Shown here in pieces: positions 1 to 11,432 of a stretch of 64,000 nt of DNA; position 1 is the first letter of the stretch, and each line of letters begins with the position of its first letter. The stretch is from Marsupella aquatica. Lineage: Eukaryota; Marchantiophyta. Below the pieces are notes generated by a model. It made no database searches and was not told the origin of the DNA. It worked only from the letters and a program-made list of their open reading frames with translations. The stretch is from NCBI GenBank assembly GCA_973895155.1, contig OZ316898.1:18290001-18354000 (forward strand), read 5' to 3'. The position numbers and the translations under genes are program-made.

Positions 1-3000
1 TGCTCATCTGGTGTTGTCGTCTGTCTTGCCTTTGGAAAGCAGCAGCTCTGTGGCTCAGACGCTCACAGCTTCATCTGCTCATGTGGTCTTGACAATCGAC
101 ACCAAGGACTTGGTGACAGATGTGAAGGGAGTGTATGTCCCGGAGGACGAGGGAAGCGGCTCGAGATTGTTGTACAGGAGGATTGAGCTCGGGCCCCAGA
201 TTGGCGAGTTAGAAATTGGCAAATTGAGGGTGCAGATGATGGAATCTATGGAGCTGGCCCGCAAGAAAGACGAGAACTGTACATTGCAGTTCGGATCATT
301 TGCGGTGTTAAGATACACTGGTAAATATCAGCTGAGATGGGTTTCAAATCCTTATTGCTCATCGATGAAACTGAGTTTTTTGGTGGGCTGGAAAGAATCA
401 ATGAAACCTTTCAATTGGCAACATAATGGTTTGATTTGTTGGTTTTGGTATGTAAATTACGAATTCAATTCTGTCTGTCATGTCATGAGGGGAAAATAGA
501 TAAGACAGCTCCTTTTATGATATGATATTTAATAGAGGGTGAGTGGTTTTCGTGCCTTGTACAAAAAGAAACTATAGATACGAACGAGTAAAGTGGATCA
601 CCATGATAATTGCCCCCCCAAAAACCTGGATAATACTCACACAATATATATCACACAATGTAAATTTGTATTGAGTTCCACACTTCTAAAACTGATGACA
701 CAATTTCTTGAATCTTGTAGACAATGGCCCAAAATGGTGGAAGCTCCCAAAAAATTGCACACCAACAATATGTAACATTCAGAGGTCTCCTTGGAGCTTA
801 CTAGAGTTTCTACCTGGTAAGATATATTATGTGCTACATTGGAGTGTACTGCTACCATTGGTTTCAATACTAGTTGGAGTCACTTACCTATGACTAACCC
901 TATGCCTGTGCGTTGCACACTTAGGGTTGTAGCTGGGTTGTCCAAGCACAAGTTTTGTCATTTCAGTTTGGTGGTCATTGCAAAAGACCATGTTGTTTTT
1001 ATTGGATGTCCCCGAAGGGACAAAAGACCATGTTGTTATCATTGCAGATTGAAGTGTAAGTTCATGTTTTGGCTGGGTAGTTGTTGTGGAAGTGTCCGCT
1101 TGTGAGAAAGAATGGGCATCATGAGGAATTGTATGGGGACCTTCCTTTGCTTATGGATGGGTATTCGAGCTAGTTATTTACAAGCAGATGGGTTGGAATG
1201 GCCCCGAGTTTCAAAGACCATCAATCAATTCTTCACATTATTTGTTTATACTTGGGGCAGGGTTTCCCCCCACAGGCTTTCCTCCTTCCAGATTTAGAAA
1301 AAAATGGTTTCCATGCAGGTAGGAGGGCCAAGTGGACAATTACAGGGTCTAATCTCCAAAGTGCAACATTGAGAGCTACTACATCTGGAAAGGGTGAAGA
1401 GTTAAAAGTCCTAGAATACTTTAAGGTACGTGTATACGTTTTTCTGAATGTTGGGTTTGAAAATGTTTGTATAAGTGTACCTAAGTCCAGATGTATTTGA
1501 TTTTTGTTTTGAAGAGAACTCTCTAGTGTACGCCCATATTTTTTAGAGTAAAGAGCACTGTACTGTACATTGTCTTGCATGTAAGACATTCCAATTGTGA
1601 ACTACTAGGAAAAAGGCTCTAATTGTTCCACGCAATTAGATAACCAAAGTTTGCTCTGTATAGACAAGGAGCAACGAGGATGTTTTGTTGTGTGAAGAAC
1701 CCGATTTGGTGCGGAATTCAGCTCCAACATTTCCAGAAAAAGTTTACATTTGTGCTTCAAAAGCTGTGGAAGTAGAAATGGGGGCCACCATTAAACTGCA
1801 AAGCGAGGTCAGAAGTGTTAGAAGAGTATACTGGAATTCAGGTATTCACTACTGATATACCCCGGCCGTAATAACTAACTGAGACCAACTAGTATTGTTT
1901 TGGTTGAATTCCTCTGGCAACGAGGTCAAAACCATTCAAATCTTACATTTTGTGGCTTTTCCCTTTAAGTCTTTTATTTCATGCTTGAGCATTTATGCAG
2001 TGTAGTCGAAATTAATTTATATGCTTGGTTACTGAACCTATTCTTGCTTTGCTTTGGACAGTTGTGAGAGGTCTCATACCAAGCCTACCAACCATGATCA
2101 CGCTGGCAGTGTTGTACTTGTTGGGAATAATGAGAAGTGCTAGTCATGGGGGACACAATGCCTCCTCTCCCAATGTGGCCTTTGCTTCTCTTGGCCGTCA
2201 ATATGTTCACAAGAATATTGCTGGCTTACTATTGGAATGGAGCCCTTTTCTTTCAAGTATTCTGAGGGAGACATATAAGCTTTTCCTAATTCACATATTC
2301 ATCATGATCCTTTCCATCTTCCTTTTCATTATGTGGCGCCTTTCACATATTAACAATATCACAATATTAGGTAAGTTAATTGCTCACTCCTTGGGGTTTA
2401 ACACGAAGCCCTGATATGCATTACTAATATAATGAACAACTGTTTTATTAGTCATGGTTAGTACTGTTGTTGAAATATTTGTAAAGAGGGAAGTTTTCAC
2501 TGCTATGTGAGGTATGTTCTAGCAAGTGAGTCAATAATGATGTTGTGATCGAAAGTAATTTTCAAAGCTGGTTAGATGGATCTAATAAAATTGAAGGGAG
2601 ACAGTTTCTGATCAAAATCTAAGTAGATGTTACTTAGAAGTTATCTTAAAGTTACTTAAACTTCTTTGATGCAAAAATCAGATCATTCTACATCTCCAGT
2701 AGAAGAACATTTGATGGAGACAATACTGATTTATAGTAGTGACGTGTTTACACTTACAAAATTCAGCTATTGGCTGGTTTATGCAATTTTTGTTTAGTAA
2801 ACACAAATCATGGAATGCTTGATATCGCAGATTTTGATGTCCCAACCCTTGAGATAGCACCTGGTGTTGAAGGGACAACTAGCAGCTCAAGCCCTACAGC
2901 TACAACAAGGATTGAGGAGGACGAGGTGGAAGATACTACCAACGATCCTGCCAGTCCTTCAAGTGTTGCAGTGGTTGAGGACCCCTTGCTGAAGACTTTC

Positions 3001-3019
3001 ATGCCCTCTCAGCCAGCAG
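1..3019 (+). CDS. Multi-exon membrane protein, copy 1 (5' end missing)
   Basis: I do not recognise the family. Splice signals and phases support exons at 1-320, 721-816, 1319-1425, 1664-1841, 2062-2370 and 2831-3019. All five joins keep frame (phases 1,1,0,1,1) with GT-AG borders. The exon at 2062-2370 encodes two hydrophobic segments, around residues LPTMITLAVLYLLG and LFLIHIFIMILSIFLFIMW, consistent with membrane spans. The last exon is Ser/Thr/Glu rich. The same exons and phases occur in copy 2; a 3-base indel in exon 5 keeps the frame. After 3019 the frame can be spliced, in phase 1, to the F-box exon at 3912, so this may be the 5' part of the receptor gene rather than a separate gene. 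Confidence 0.6.
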
Positions 3020-3911
3020 GTAGGTTTAGTGAAGTTATTTTGCTATTGCACAAGGATGTGTTATTTGAGTCTTATGAGCCCGCTCTTGAATAATATGGAT
3101 GTGTTCTCATGCATAACTATTGTGAAGTTTCTGGAGGTTTAGGGCTTAGTGAGCTGTTCTTAGAGCCCTTTAATTGGGCACACCAAACAGCCCTGCCATT
3201 GAGGAGATTTACCAAGCCAGAGAGGCACCTGTGCATCAGGGGTCTTGAAATGGACTTAGGGTTCCCCACCTGTCCCCAAAACCCTCAGCCGCAGTCCTCA
3301 CCAGGAGAAAAGCAAGTACACTCAACAGTTTATTCACTGTTGGGTCTGAGCTAGCCTAAACATTACTTTGAGCTAGCTTGTCCTGAAATGCTAGCAAGTC
3401 CAAGTCATGAGGTAACAATGTGAACAGTGAGATTAGAGTGGGATGTCTTGTGAATTTGATGATTCCTGATTTTAAAAACTTAGAATTAGTTGATTCATCA
3501 ATATCTGAAGAATCTGTATATGTATCTGCATAGGATTGTAAGTTGATTTGTCTCCTATAAGTACTCTTCTCAGCATTGATCGGCTTAAAACTGTCAACCA
3601 CCAGCTTATTCCTACATTTCATGCCCATCACTTGCTTGAATTTCAAGACCTGCAGTTGAGAAAAATTAACCATTGAGACTTTGAGGGAACAACGACACAA
3701 GTGCCTGCCCAACACTTTTTCGTTTGCACCTGGTTTTAGTGATAATCTGGGGAAGAATGTTTCGCACCCTGTGAAGTACCCAATGTTTTCTGGGCTAAGG
3801 GTCGTGCAAGTAAGTGGAGGAGAATTTAATTCCACAGCCCAAAGAATTGGGGCGCATGACAAAAGTAAGTCTTGCAAGAGCGCTTTGAGTTTCAGATTGC
3901 AAACCAAGTAG

Positions 3912-4853
3912 TTGACCATTACCGAAATGGGATAGCTCGAATTGCTGAAGAGCAGGCCGTGGATGTTGTGCTCGCAGGGGCAGAGCTTGATCAAGAGAAA
4001 TGTCTTGGTCCAGGTCTGGGAGATCTCCCACAACGTTGCATAGAATCCATTCTCCGCCTGACAACACCAAGGGATGTGGCGAGATTGGCCTGTGTGAATC
4101 GGCTTTTCTATGCTGCATCATTCTCTGATTTGGTATGGGAAACAATGCTGCCACCTTCTTATTCTGACACTCTGGACGAGGCTCAAAGTGTACTTCCAAG
4201 AACTTGTTCAAAGAAGGAGATTTACGACTTTTTGTGCAACCGAGTTATTCTCCAAAATGGCACCTGTGAGTATTGGCTGGACAGGGCAACTGGAGGAATC
4301 TGTCAAATCATTGGGGGCCGAGGATTGAATATTGCTTTGGGAAATGATAGACGATATTGGGATTGGGACCGTAGTCGACGAGGGGCCAGGTCCATTAAAG
4401 TGGCCTATCTCAAAGAAGTCTGGTGGCTTCACATCTCAGGCAGATGGGAGTGCTCCCTCTCGCCTGGAACTTACACTCTGTCCTGGAGAATCTTCCATCA
4501 ATTCACTGAAAATGTTGGGCCTGTGAGACTCTCTTTGGAGGCTACTGGTAATGCAGCAGTTGAAACCGCTTTTGATTTCACACCGGAGGGTGCAGAGCCC
4601 TTGAAGAATCTGCTTGCAGGACAGCAACAATCATTTGTTTGCAGATGGGACCAGGACAACTGGATGGAGCTTGATGTTGGAGAGTTTATTGTTCAAGACA
4701 AAGGTTCGCCAGTCTTGATCATGTTTTCTATGCAGGAGACTACGAAATATAAGAAAGACCTGTATCTCGACGGCGTTATGATTCGTCCCTCTTATCTCAT
4801 AGCAAATGAGAGATCTAGATACAGCAGGCATGAGGCCGGTTCATCAACAAGAG
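3912..4853 (+). CDS. F-box/PP2 (phloem protein 2-like) exon, copy 1
   Basis: The F-box core starts around 4019 (GDLPQRCIESILRLTTPRD, then VARLACVNRLFYAASFSDLVWE) and would bind SKP1 in an SCF ubiquitin ligase. It is followed by a PP2 lectin-like domain with the family's hallmark stretches: EVWWLHISGRWECSLSPGTY, SLSWRIF-like strands, WMELDVGEFIV and DLYLDGVMIRP. There is no in-frame ATG before the middle of the F-box and a stop (TAA, 3866) lies just upstream, so translation must begin in an earlier exon. An acceptor ending at 3911 gives phase 1, matching the donor at 3019. The exon ends at 4853 (AGAG|GTACCC, phase 1). A 68 bp linker exon at 5012-5079 then leads in frame to the NB-ARC exon. This gives an F-box-PP2-NB-ARC-LRR receptor, not a stand-alone PP2 protein. 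Confidence 0.85.
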
Positions 4854-5011
4854 GTACCCGAAGAAGTTTTAAGAGAAGGACAATGAGTACTGTTTTTGAA
4901 TGGTTGTGTTTCACGAATAGGGTCCAAATGTCCAACTATACACAATTGCTTTTGTCATCTCTCAAAATCGCTTGTTGAGTTTCTCATATTGGTTGTTGTT
5001 CTTGTCTGCAG

Positions 5012-5079
5012 ATACCCTCAAACCCATATTTGGTCGTTCTACTTCTGGCTCTGGCAAACCACATTGGGAAAATGAACAG
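5012..5079 (+). CDS. Linker exon between PP2 and NB-ARC, copy 1
   Basis: A 68 bp exon bounded by CTGCAG| and CAG|GTAAGC. It enters at phase 1 from 4853 and leaves at phase 0, into an acceptor just before 5309 (or an alternative near 5213). It encodes D-TLKPIFGRSTSGSGKPHWE-NEQ. In copy 2 (44916-44983) one visible change is CCA to CCT, synonymous in this frame, which supports it as coding. It is the physical link that joins the F-box/PP2 part to the NB-ARC part. Confidence 0.6.
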
Positions 5080-5308
5080 GTAAGCTGTCTCCAGCTTTGA
5101 CTATAAGTTGCCAGTGCACAGAATTGAGAGTCGTGATGTGCATCGCAGCCTCTTAAGGGGTTACAACCAGTAGCATGAAGCTTTGAACGATCAACGATTG
5201 TGGCGACAGTTCCAAGGGAGATGTTTTGCAGACGTTCTGTTTTTTCTAACCCAATTTTCGATACCGAATTATCATAGTGATGTTATTTGGCTCCTCATGA
5301 ACAAACAG

Positions 5309-6629
5309 ATGGAAGAAATGCAAGAGAACTTCCAGTATTTGCCCAAGCAAATAGTGGGGATTGATCACATCTTGGAGGAAGTCAAAAACAAGCTTCAGGA
5401 GGTGACTAGCTTGGGTCTGGTGGGCATGGGAGGGATTGGGAAGACTACACTTGCCAAGGCCTTATTCAATACCTTGCAGAGTCATTTCGAATTTACTTTC
5501 TTCCTTGAGAACGTGAGTAACATCAGAGATTGGGTTGCGGATGCCATGCAACAACAGATAATTACGGGGAAGCAGTTTGCAGGGACTGAAGATCTGGTGA
5601 GATTTTTGAGAGGAAAACGATTGTTACTAGTAATAGATGATGCGGTTTCAGATCTTGATATACTGCTAACATTGATCGATGTTGTTCACCAAGACAGTAG
5701 GTTCATTGTAACGTCCAGAGACCCCGAACTGTTATCTCTTACGAACGTTTTCGATGAAATCTATCATGTTCCATTCCTAAGCCCACAAAATTCGGAACTA
5801 CTGTTCACGACCTACGCTTTTGGGGAAGACGAAACAATTCCTCCTCCAATGCAAACATATGTAGACATGGTTGTGGAGAAGTGCGAAGGCTTGCCCCTGT
5901 CTTTAGAAGTCATAGGCAAGTACCTCCGGCGTCAACCTGAGTCGATTTGGGTTGAAGCTATAAAGGTCCTGGACAGGGAGAAGAACGTGGCCGGCTTGAA
6001 TGATAAATTGTGGGCGAAGCTTAGGCTGAGTTATGATGGACTGGACGAAATTGAGCAGAACATGTTTCTCGATGCTGCAACAATATTCTACAATGAGGAC
6101 ATAGTGAATGCAAATGCAGCCTGGAGCATCATCATGAATGGATACGAACCCATGCCCTGGCAACATCTGCTGGACTTGTCGTTGGTGAGGGAATTGAAAT
6201 TGAAGTATCTCAGCAAATGCAATGTACGAGTTGGCATGCATGAGGTGCTTACGGGGCTCGGGAGGAAGATAGCTTCGACTCTTCCTGCGGAACATGGCAT
6301 CAGGATATGGGATAAAGACGTTGCAATGTCCCTGTTGACAAGAAAGAACTCCAGTGAGGATGATGTGAAGGTGATTATTCTGGCCCTCAAGTTTGAGAAT
6401 GGTTTACAAGTACAGTACAGGGTTGTGCATTCAGTTTGCTCGTCAAACGTATTGAGTCTCCCTAATTCATTCATTCCTAGCCTACAGAACGATTCATGTG
6501 GCAAGGTCCACTCTGACACTGACACTAAAGAGCTAGAAGCGGCACCTCGGTTGTTTGGATTTTCAGGACATTGTTGCTTTGAAACTGGATTACGATCACA
6601 GAGAGGAGATCATCAGCGGAGACGAGACG
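5309..6629 (+). CDS. NB-ARC nucleotide-binding domain of NLR receptor, copy 1
   Basis: Encodes a plant NB-ARC ATPase switch. Visible motifs in order: P-loop GMGGIGKTTLAKALF (about 5430), RNBS-A-like FEFTFFLENVSNI, kinase-2 RLLLVIDDA, RNBS-B RFIVTSRDPELL, GLPL (CEGLPLSLEVIGKYL), a YDGLDEIEQNMFLDAA stretch, and an MHD-type motif read as MHE (VGMHEVLTGLGRKIA). No TIR or coiled coil precedes it; PP2 is the upstream domain. A small exon at 6567-6629 (DIVALKLDYDHREEIISGDE, then T) begins after TTTTCAG and ends at ACG|GTGAGA. Its upstream donor could be at 6410. In copy 2 the GAC to GAT change is silent in this exon but would make a stop in the unspliced frame, which supports the splice model. Confidence 0.85.
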
Positions 6630-6844
6630 GTGAGATGCCTAAACTTAATTTGGAGCGACGTGACTCATTTCCGTCAGTATTGTTAATGTGCTGTCGTTGA
6701 ACCCTGACTCGAAGCCAATGCCACACCTTCATCCCAATCACCACCACCTGTGGCTAGATGTACCTCTAAAAATTCATTCGAAACCTCTCCTCACCATGTA
6801 GCTACCTTAGGGACTAATCTGTTGGTGCTATGGATGTGCTTCAG

Positions 6845-8104
6845 CAGGTCATGGCCAATACACGGCTCAGCGTTGTGGGCAGCACTCTGTACAGAATGAG
6901 AAAACTGCGGTACTTGTCGTTGCGAAACATAAACATTGATGATGGTGTCACATTGCCGTCCACCCTTCTTTACCTTTCATTGGACGGTGTAAACTTCAGT
7001 GATCTCGTTTTCGATCCAGGGAACTATTACCAGATGGCTGTTCTGAGTCTGGTTAACTGTACTGGACTTAAAAATCTACCTACTATGTTTGGGGAACTCT
7101 GTTCTCTTCAGGTGCTATCTATTTGTAAAAATGCTGATTTGGAGAGCTTGCCTGATTCGTTCGGGAATTTACATGAACTAAACCGTCTGACGATTGAAGA
7201 CTGCATGGCTTTAGGGGAGCTCCCGGAGTCAATTGGCGGTCTGATAGGTTTAAGAAGCTTGAAGCTGAAGGAGTGCCATGCTCACTTGCCAGATTCATTG
7301 TGGTACCTACCGAGGCTCAGCACGTTGGAAATCGTTGACTGCTCTCTTCGTGAGCTCCCAGACACGATTGGCGATTCAATGTTTCGTTTAGAAACTTTAA
7401 GACTGAGAGACTGCAGTGCTCTGTCAGTCTTGCCAGATTCTTTTGGGAGGCTCCGGACGCTTCATAAGTTGGAAATTGTGCACTGCTCTCTTCGTGAGCT
7501 GCCTGATACATTTGGCAGGTTAGTATCTTTAGAAAGTTTAAGTCTTCGTCACTGCACTGCACTGTCCGTCTTGCCGGATTCGTTTGGGGGCTTAGTGGGG
7601 CTTAAGAAGTTGGAAATAGAAAACTGCTCTCTTCATCGGCTACCAGAAACCTTTGGTGCTTTGACAGCTCTAGAGAGTTTGAGCATTCGTGAATGCAAAG
7701 CCCTGTCAGTCTTGCCTATTTCGTTTGGGAGCCTGCCAAAGCTTAGGAGGTTGGAAATTGCGGGATGTCATCATCTTCAACAGCTCCCGGATTCTTTCCT
7801 GGAACTAAAAACGCTGGAACACCTCAGCCTAAAGCAGACAACTTTGCAAAACATTCCCAACCTGGACAATCTAAAATCACTAAAAACTCTTGCATTAAGT
7901 TGGGTTGCAGAACCAAAACTGTCATGCCCAACATTACCGACTTGTTTAGGGGAAGTGATCACAGCAACGAGCTTTGATCAAAGAGACTTCACCTTCAGTG
8001 TCTTGGATGGAGAATTCATCTATAGCGGATTGCCTGACGTTGGGAATGGGGCTCCGCAGCAGAGTTGGAATTGCAGTACTGAGCTGAGACGACGGAGGAG
8101 GTAA
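6845..8104 (+). CDS. Leucine-rich-repeat domain of NLR receptor, copy 1
   Basis: A run of about 12-13 plant-type LRRs of roughly 23-24 residues. Recurrent pieces are LESLSLRxCxALSVLPDSFG and LxxLEIxxCSLxELPDTFG, as in NLR ligand-sensing domains. The acceptor GTGCTTCAG| at 6844 joins in phase 0 to the donor at 6629. An upstream in-frame ATG at 6830 would allow a stand-alone LRR protein, but the match of phases with the NB-ARC exon favours a single gene. The terminal repeats degenerate (LPNLDNLKSLKTLALSW), followed by a basic C-terminus (RRRRR). Repeats 7-10 are similar at DNA level, suggesting internal unit duplication. Confidence 0.85.
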   Translation, partial: QVMANTRLSVVGSTLYRMRKLRYLSLRNINIDDGVTLPSTLLYLSLDGVNFSDLVFDPGNYYQMAVLSLVNCTGLKNLPTMFGELCSLQVLSICKNADLESLPDSFGNLHELNRLTIEDCMALGELPESIGGLIGLRSLKLKECHAHLPDSLWYLPRLSTLEIVDCSLRELPDTIGDSMFRLETLRLRDCSALSVLPDSFGRLRTLHKLEIVHCSLRELPDTFGRLVSLESLSLRHCTALSVLPDSFGGLVGLKKLEIENCSLHRLPETFGALTALESLSIRECKALSVLPISFGSLPKLRRLEIAGCHHLQQLPDSFLELKTLEHLSLKQTTLQNIPNLDNLKSLKTLALSWVAEPKLSCPTLPTCLGEVITATSFDQRDFTFSVLDGEFIYSGLPDVGNGAPQQSWNCSTELRRRRR

Positions 8105-8762
8105 ACGAGATTTTGATGTGCCGCTGTATTCGCTACCCTTGCCCATGGAGAATGGTTTTCCCAGCCTGAAACGGAGGCAACTACTATACTGGCTTCCCGG
8201 GACGTGAGTTTCCCCAGAGAGTGTGGCTAGGCTGGCAGTGAAATTTTCGTCACGAATGGCACTTGACGAGGCATGCCTTCACAAGTTTGGGTGGCCAAGC
8301 GGTCGGGTCCGGAGTGGGAAAGATCCCTTGGAGCTTTTCGAATGGAGGCCACGCACAAGAGAGTTTTGTACTTTGTTGGAATGGTTGCATCCATGGTGGA
8401 GGTTGACTCCAACTGAGTAATCTTGGCGGGTTGTTGTTTCAGGTCCCGACACAGACCCATTAGTTGTTTCTGTGAGTTCTCCACCACTTCGAGGGAGAGA
8501 GGCAACTGCATTTAGATTTATCACCTTGCTATTGTTGTAAGCCTGACCGAGCTTCAAACAAGGAGAATGCGAACCTCGAGACTGTATGATGCGATTTGAT
8601 GATCTTGTGGTTATCCGGTGACGATGTTGTGTTTTGTCATGATTGTGGGTGGACAGCCTTCCACAGGAATTTGTTGCTTTTGGAGCTATAATTTTACTCT
8701 GGATTGCAACTAACTACCGAGAACAGTGCAAGGGCACGTCAGATCGAGCGAATTCTAAGAAG

Positions 8763-8966
8763 ATGTGCATTCCACTAAGTGCGCTTCTTGGGGGAGGATC
8801 GGAGGAAGCACCAACTAGTCACCATCACCGGCACAACCACTCGTATGAAGATGATTGCATTGCAGACTACATCTGCTGTCCCTGTAACTTTCTCTGCTAT
8901 ATACTTTTAGCCATTGATGAGTATCTCAGTTGCTGGGAGTTGTTGAATCTCAAAGCCCTTCGATAG
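8763..8966 (+). pseudogene. Small Cys/His-rich membrane-associated ORF, truncated in copy 1
   Basis: Begins at the ATG at 8763 (MCIPLSALLGGG). It carries a His-rich stretch (SHHHRHNHS) and a cysteine-rich hydrophobic patch (CCPCNFLCYILL) that could be lipidated. A TAG at 8964 ends it; copy 2 has TCG at that codon and continues for 71 more residues. Upstream frame to 8643 is open but lacks an ATG, so there may be an upstream exon. The family is not recognised, and it could also be a 3' exon of the receptor gene. An overlapping ORF in another frame (8983-9312) begins with a signal-peptide-like sequence and is an alternative reading. Confidence 0.35.
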
Positions 8967-9312
8967 CCACAAAATTCTTACCATGGTGGCTCTGCGAGTT
9001 CTCTTCCTGACAATCTTGATGGTTCAAGTAGTCGCCCAAGACTGCTGGCTTCCAGATCTGCCCCGTCTCTATATGGACCTCTTTCTCCTCTCCCCTCCCG
9101 ACTACTCAGCAGTTTCTCTTCGACGCGCCACGCTCCCGGATTATGCGAGATCGAGCGGCACTGCTGGGAATGCGAATGAAGACGACACGTTCTCTAGTCT
9201 CGTTGCAGAGACTGAAGCTCCGACACCCATTCCGCTGTATGTGAGGAGAAGTTTGGTACAAGCTCTAGCAGGGAATTGCCATTACGGATCGACGATCTTT
9301 GTGGACATCTAA

Positions 9313-11432
9313 CGACGTCTTGGTCTAACGCCGGAGGTGGAGGTTTCCATCGATCATTCTGCAACTTCGAAGCAAGAACTCGTCACAGGACTCAAATGGG
9401 CAGGCATACGAGGACCGGAGTCTTTTTTGTAAATACAATTGGTTTGCGAGTTCAAGTTTAAGGTACGTTCCGATTGCACTTTCTACAGGACGCCAAGGTA
9501 AAACATCGGCCTGCGCACTAGAGCTCACCCAGGCGTCTCTGATTAGGGAAGAATTTGGTTTGTGCTCGGTCTGGCCGGCAGTTTCAGGGTAGTTGCGAGT
9601 TGGTGGTTGCACTCCATCCAGGAGCCGAAAATTGTGATTGAAATCATTTACTCCATCTTGTTCCTAAGCACTGAATGAAGCGAAACAATCTCCTCTGGTT
9701 CCCCCGAACATGAGAATCAAATGGGAGAGTTACGATTGGTGGTTGCACTCATGTAGGAGCTGACGAATTGTGTTCGAGATGATATACTCCATCTTGTTCC
9801 CGACTGGCTCACACGAACATGTCTCCCGACTGGCTCACACGAACATAAAAACCAAATACAGACGTCTCACTTCCGTTGAGCAAAAGAGGAAGCTCCAATC
9901 TGCATTTTTGTTGGGGGCACTGGTTTTCCCTTCGATTCCTTTGTTGGTACACACAATTCTACATTCACACGCATCAGCAGACAAGTAGCTGGCATGCTTT
10001 TAACTCTGTACCTATGGTGGGTTTGTACTTCATAAATTGAGAATTCCACAACTGGGCCGAAGTTTTCAAGAATTGTTCATTCATGTTTTCAAGAATTGTA
10101 AATACAAACCCCAGAAGCTCCACTCCGCCAGCCATAGCTGAGAGAGGGACCGTTGGTTGGTATCGGAATGTACGATATTCGCGTTCTCACGGAAGATATG
10201 TTTTGAAGGAAATTGGTGGGTGGTCCTCGAGTATTGTTTTCAAGGTCCGTAGTTGCTACTGGTTTTCTTCTTTGCAGGCTTCGCGTTATTTGGGGTTGAG
10301 TATTCCCCCTTGTGGAGTAGGGTGACCAATAGATGGAATTGCTTCTAGTAAACAGTTTCCACATAAATATCACGAATTCCTTTCTAGTATGATCTATGCT
10401 ATCTATCAAACGAAAGTGAAGGACCCTTCAGGGGACTGAACTAGCCTTGAATGTAAGATGCTCATTTCCCTTGTTTAATATATAGCTGATTCATGACAGC
10501 TTGTGACTATGGTTTGTTTAGAATATAGGCCTGTCCATTATGAAAGTTATACCCATACTCATGAAGAATATGGAAGTTCCAGTGCACCCAACATTCATTC
10601 AATGAAAACGTTGGGTCGATCATCAAAACCTCATTGATGCTTCTGCATGCCAGTAAAAATTGAAATTTGTTTCCATTGTCCGGAACTCCTTGATTGTGCA
10701 TTTGCATTGGGCCATGGCGCGAATTTCCTGTCATGGTACTGGAGTGATTGAGGTCCAATTTAAGCTAATGTCTCTGTCTAAGAGGTGAGTTTTCTCTGGA
10801 GTGACTTGTCTGTCGGATGGTGATTGCCGAAAGGAGAACGCCTCCAAAGATTACCGTCCAGAGAGAGTAAAGGTGACAGTTGAGACCAGCCAGTTTAATA
10901 TGTCGCTAGAAGACATTCTCTGCTGTAGGTGTTTCCAGCTCAATTGAAAGTCTCTGGAGATGCATGACGTAACCCAAATGTCTTCAGATTGAAGGCAAGC
11001 TCTCTTTCCAAACGGGAGAAAGGAAAGAGAAAAGATAGACTACAGACTCATCCAATTTATTTGTGAAGAGTTAATTATCCATCCCTCTCTATGTCTGGCC
11101 AAATAAGTATTGCTTCACCCGTTTGTCACTGGTGCTTCATTTGCCTTTCGAATGATGCATGTACCGATCCGTCCGGGGAAGTAGAGGATAGCTCTGTCCA
11201 GGTTACTGGAACAACCGTAAGGTCTGTAGTTTTCTCTAAACTCCGTGGGCAGAGCGGATAATTGTTGAACTGGCCGACTTGGATATATGGTGACGATCTG
11301 GAACATCCGTTCCGCCCAGGGATTTTGAGTCGACGAATCCAAGTTGGACAGTCTTTTCAGATTCTCAGATCGACATAGAAGCTTACATCTATGCATTGTT
11401 GACAGCTTGCATGACGATCGTCATAATGTGCC
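9313..11432. other. Non-coding stretch between small ORF and GT34 gene
   Basis: No supportable gene. It contains a roughly 135 bp repeat unit (GGTTGCACTC...CCATCTTGTTCC) at about 9600-9790. This is present as one full and one partial unit here and as two full units plus the partial one in copy 2 (49500-49835). The part from about 10183 is the 3' flank of the GT34 gene and is missing from copy 2. Confidence 0.6.

Noticed and set aside
3356-4033. 225-codon minus-strand ORF opposite the start of the F-box exon
   Set aside because: It is antisense to the F-box coding sequence, is arranged differently in copy 2 (frame changes near 43700), and shows no domain. Kept only as a faint possibility.
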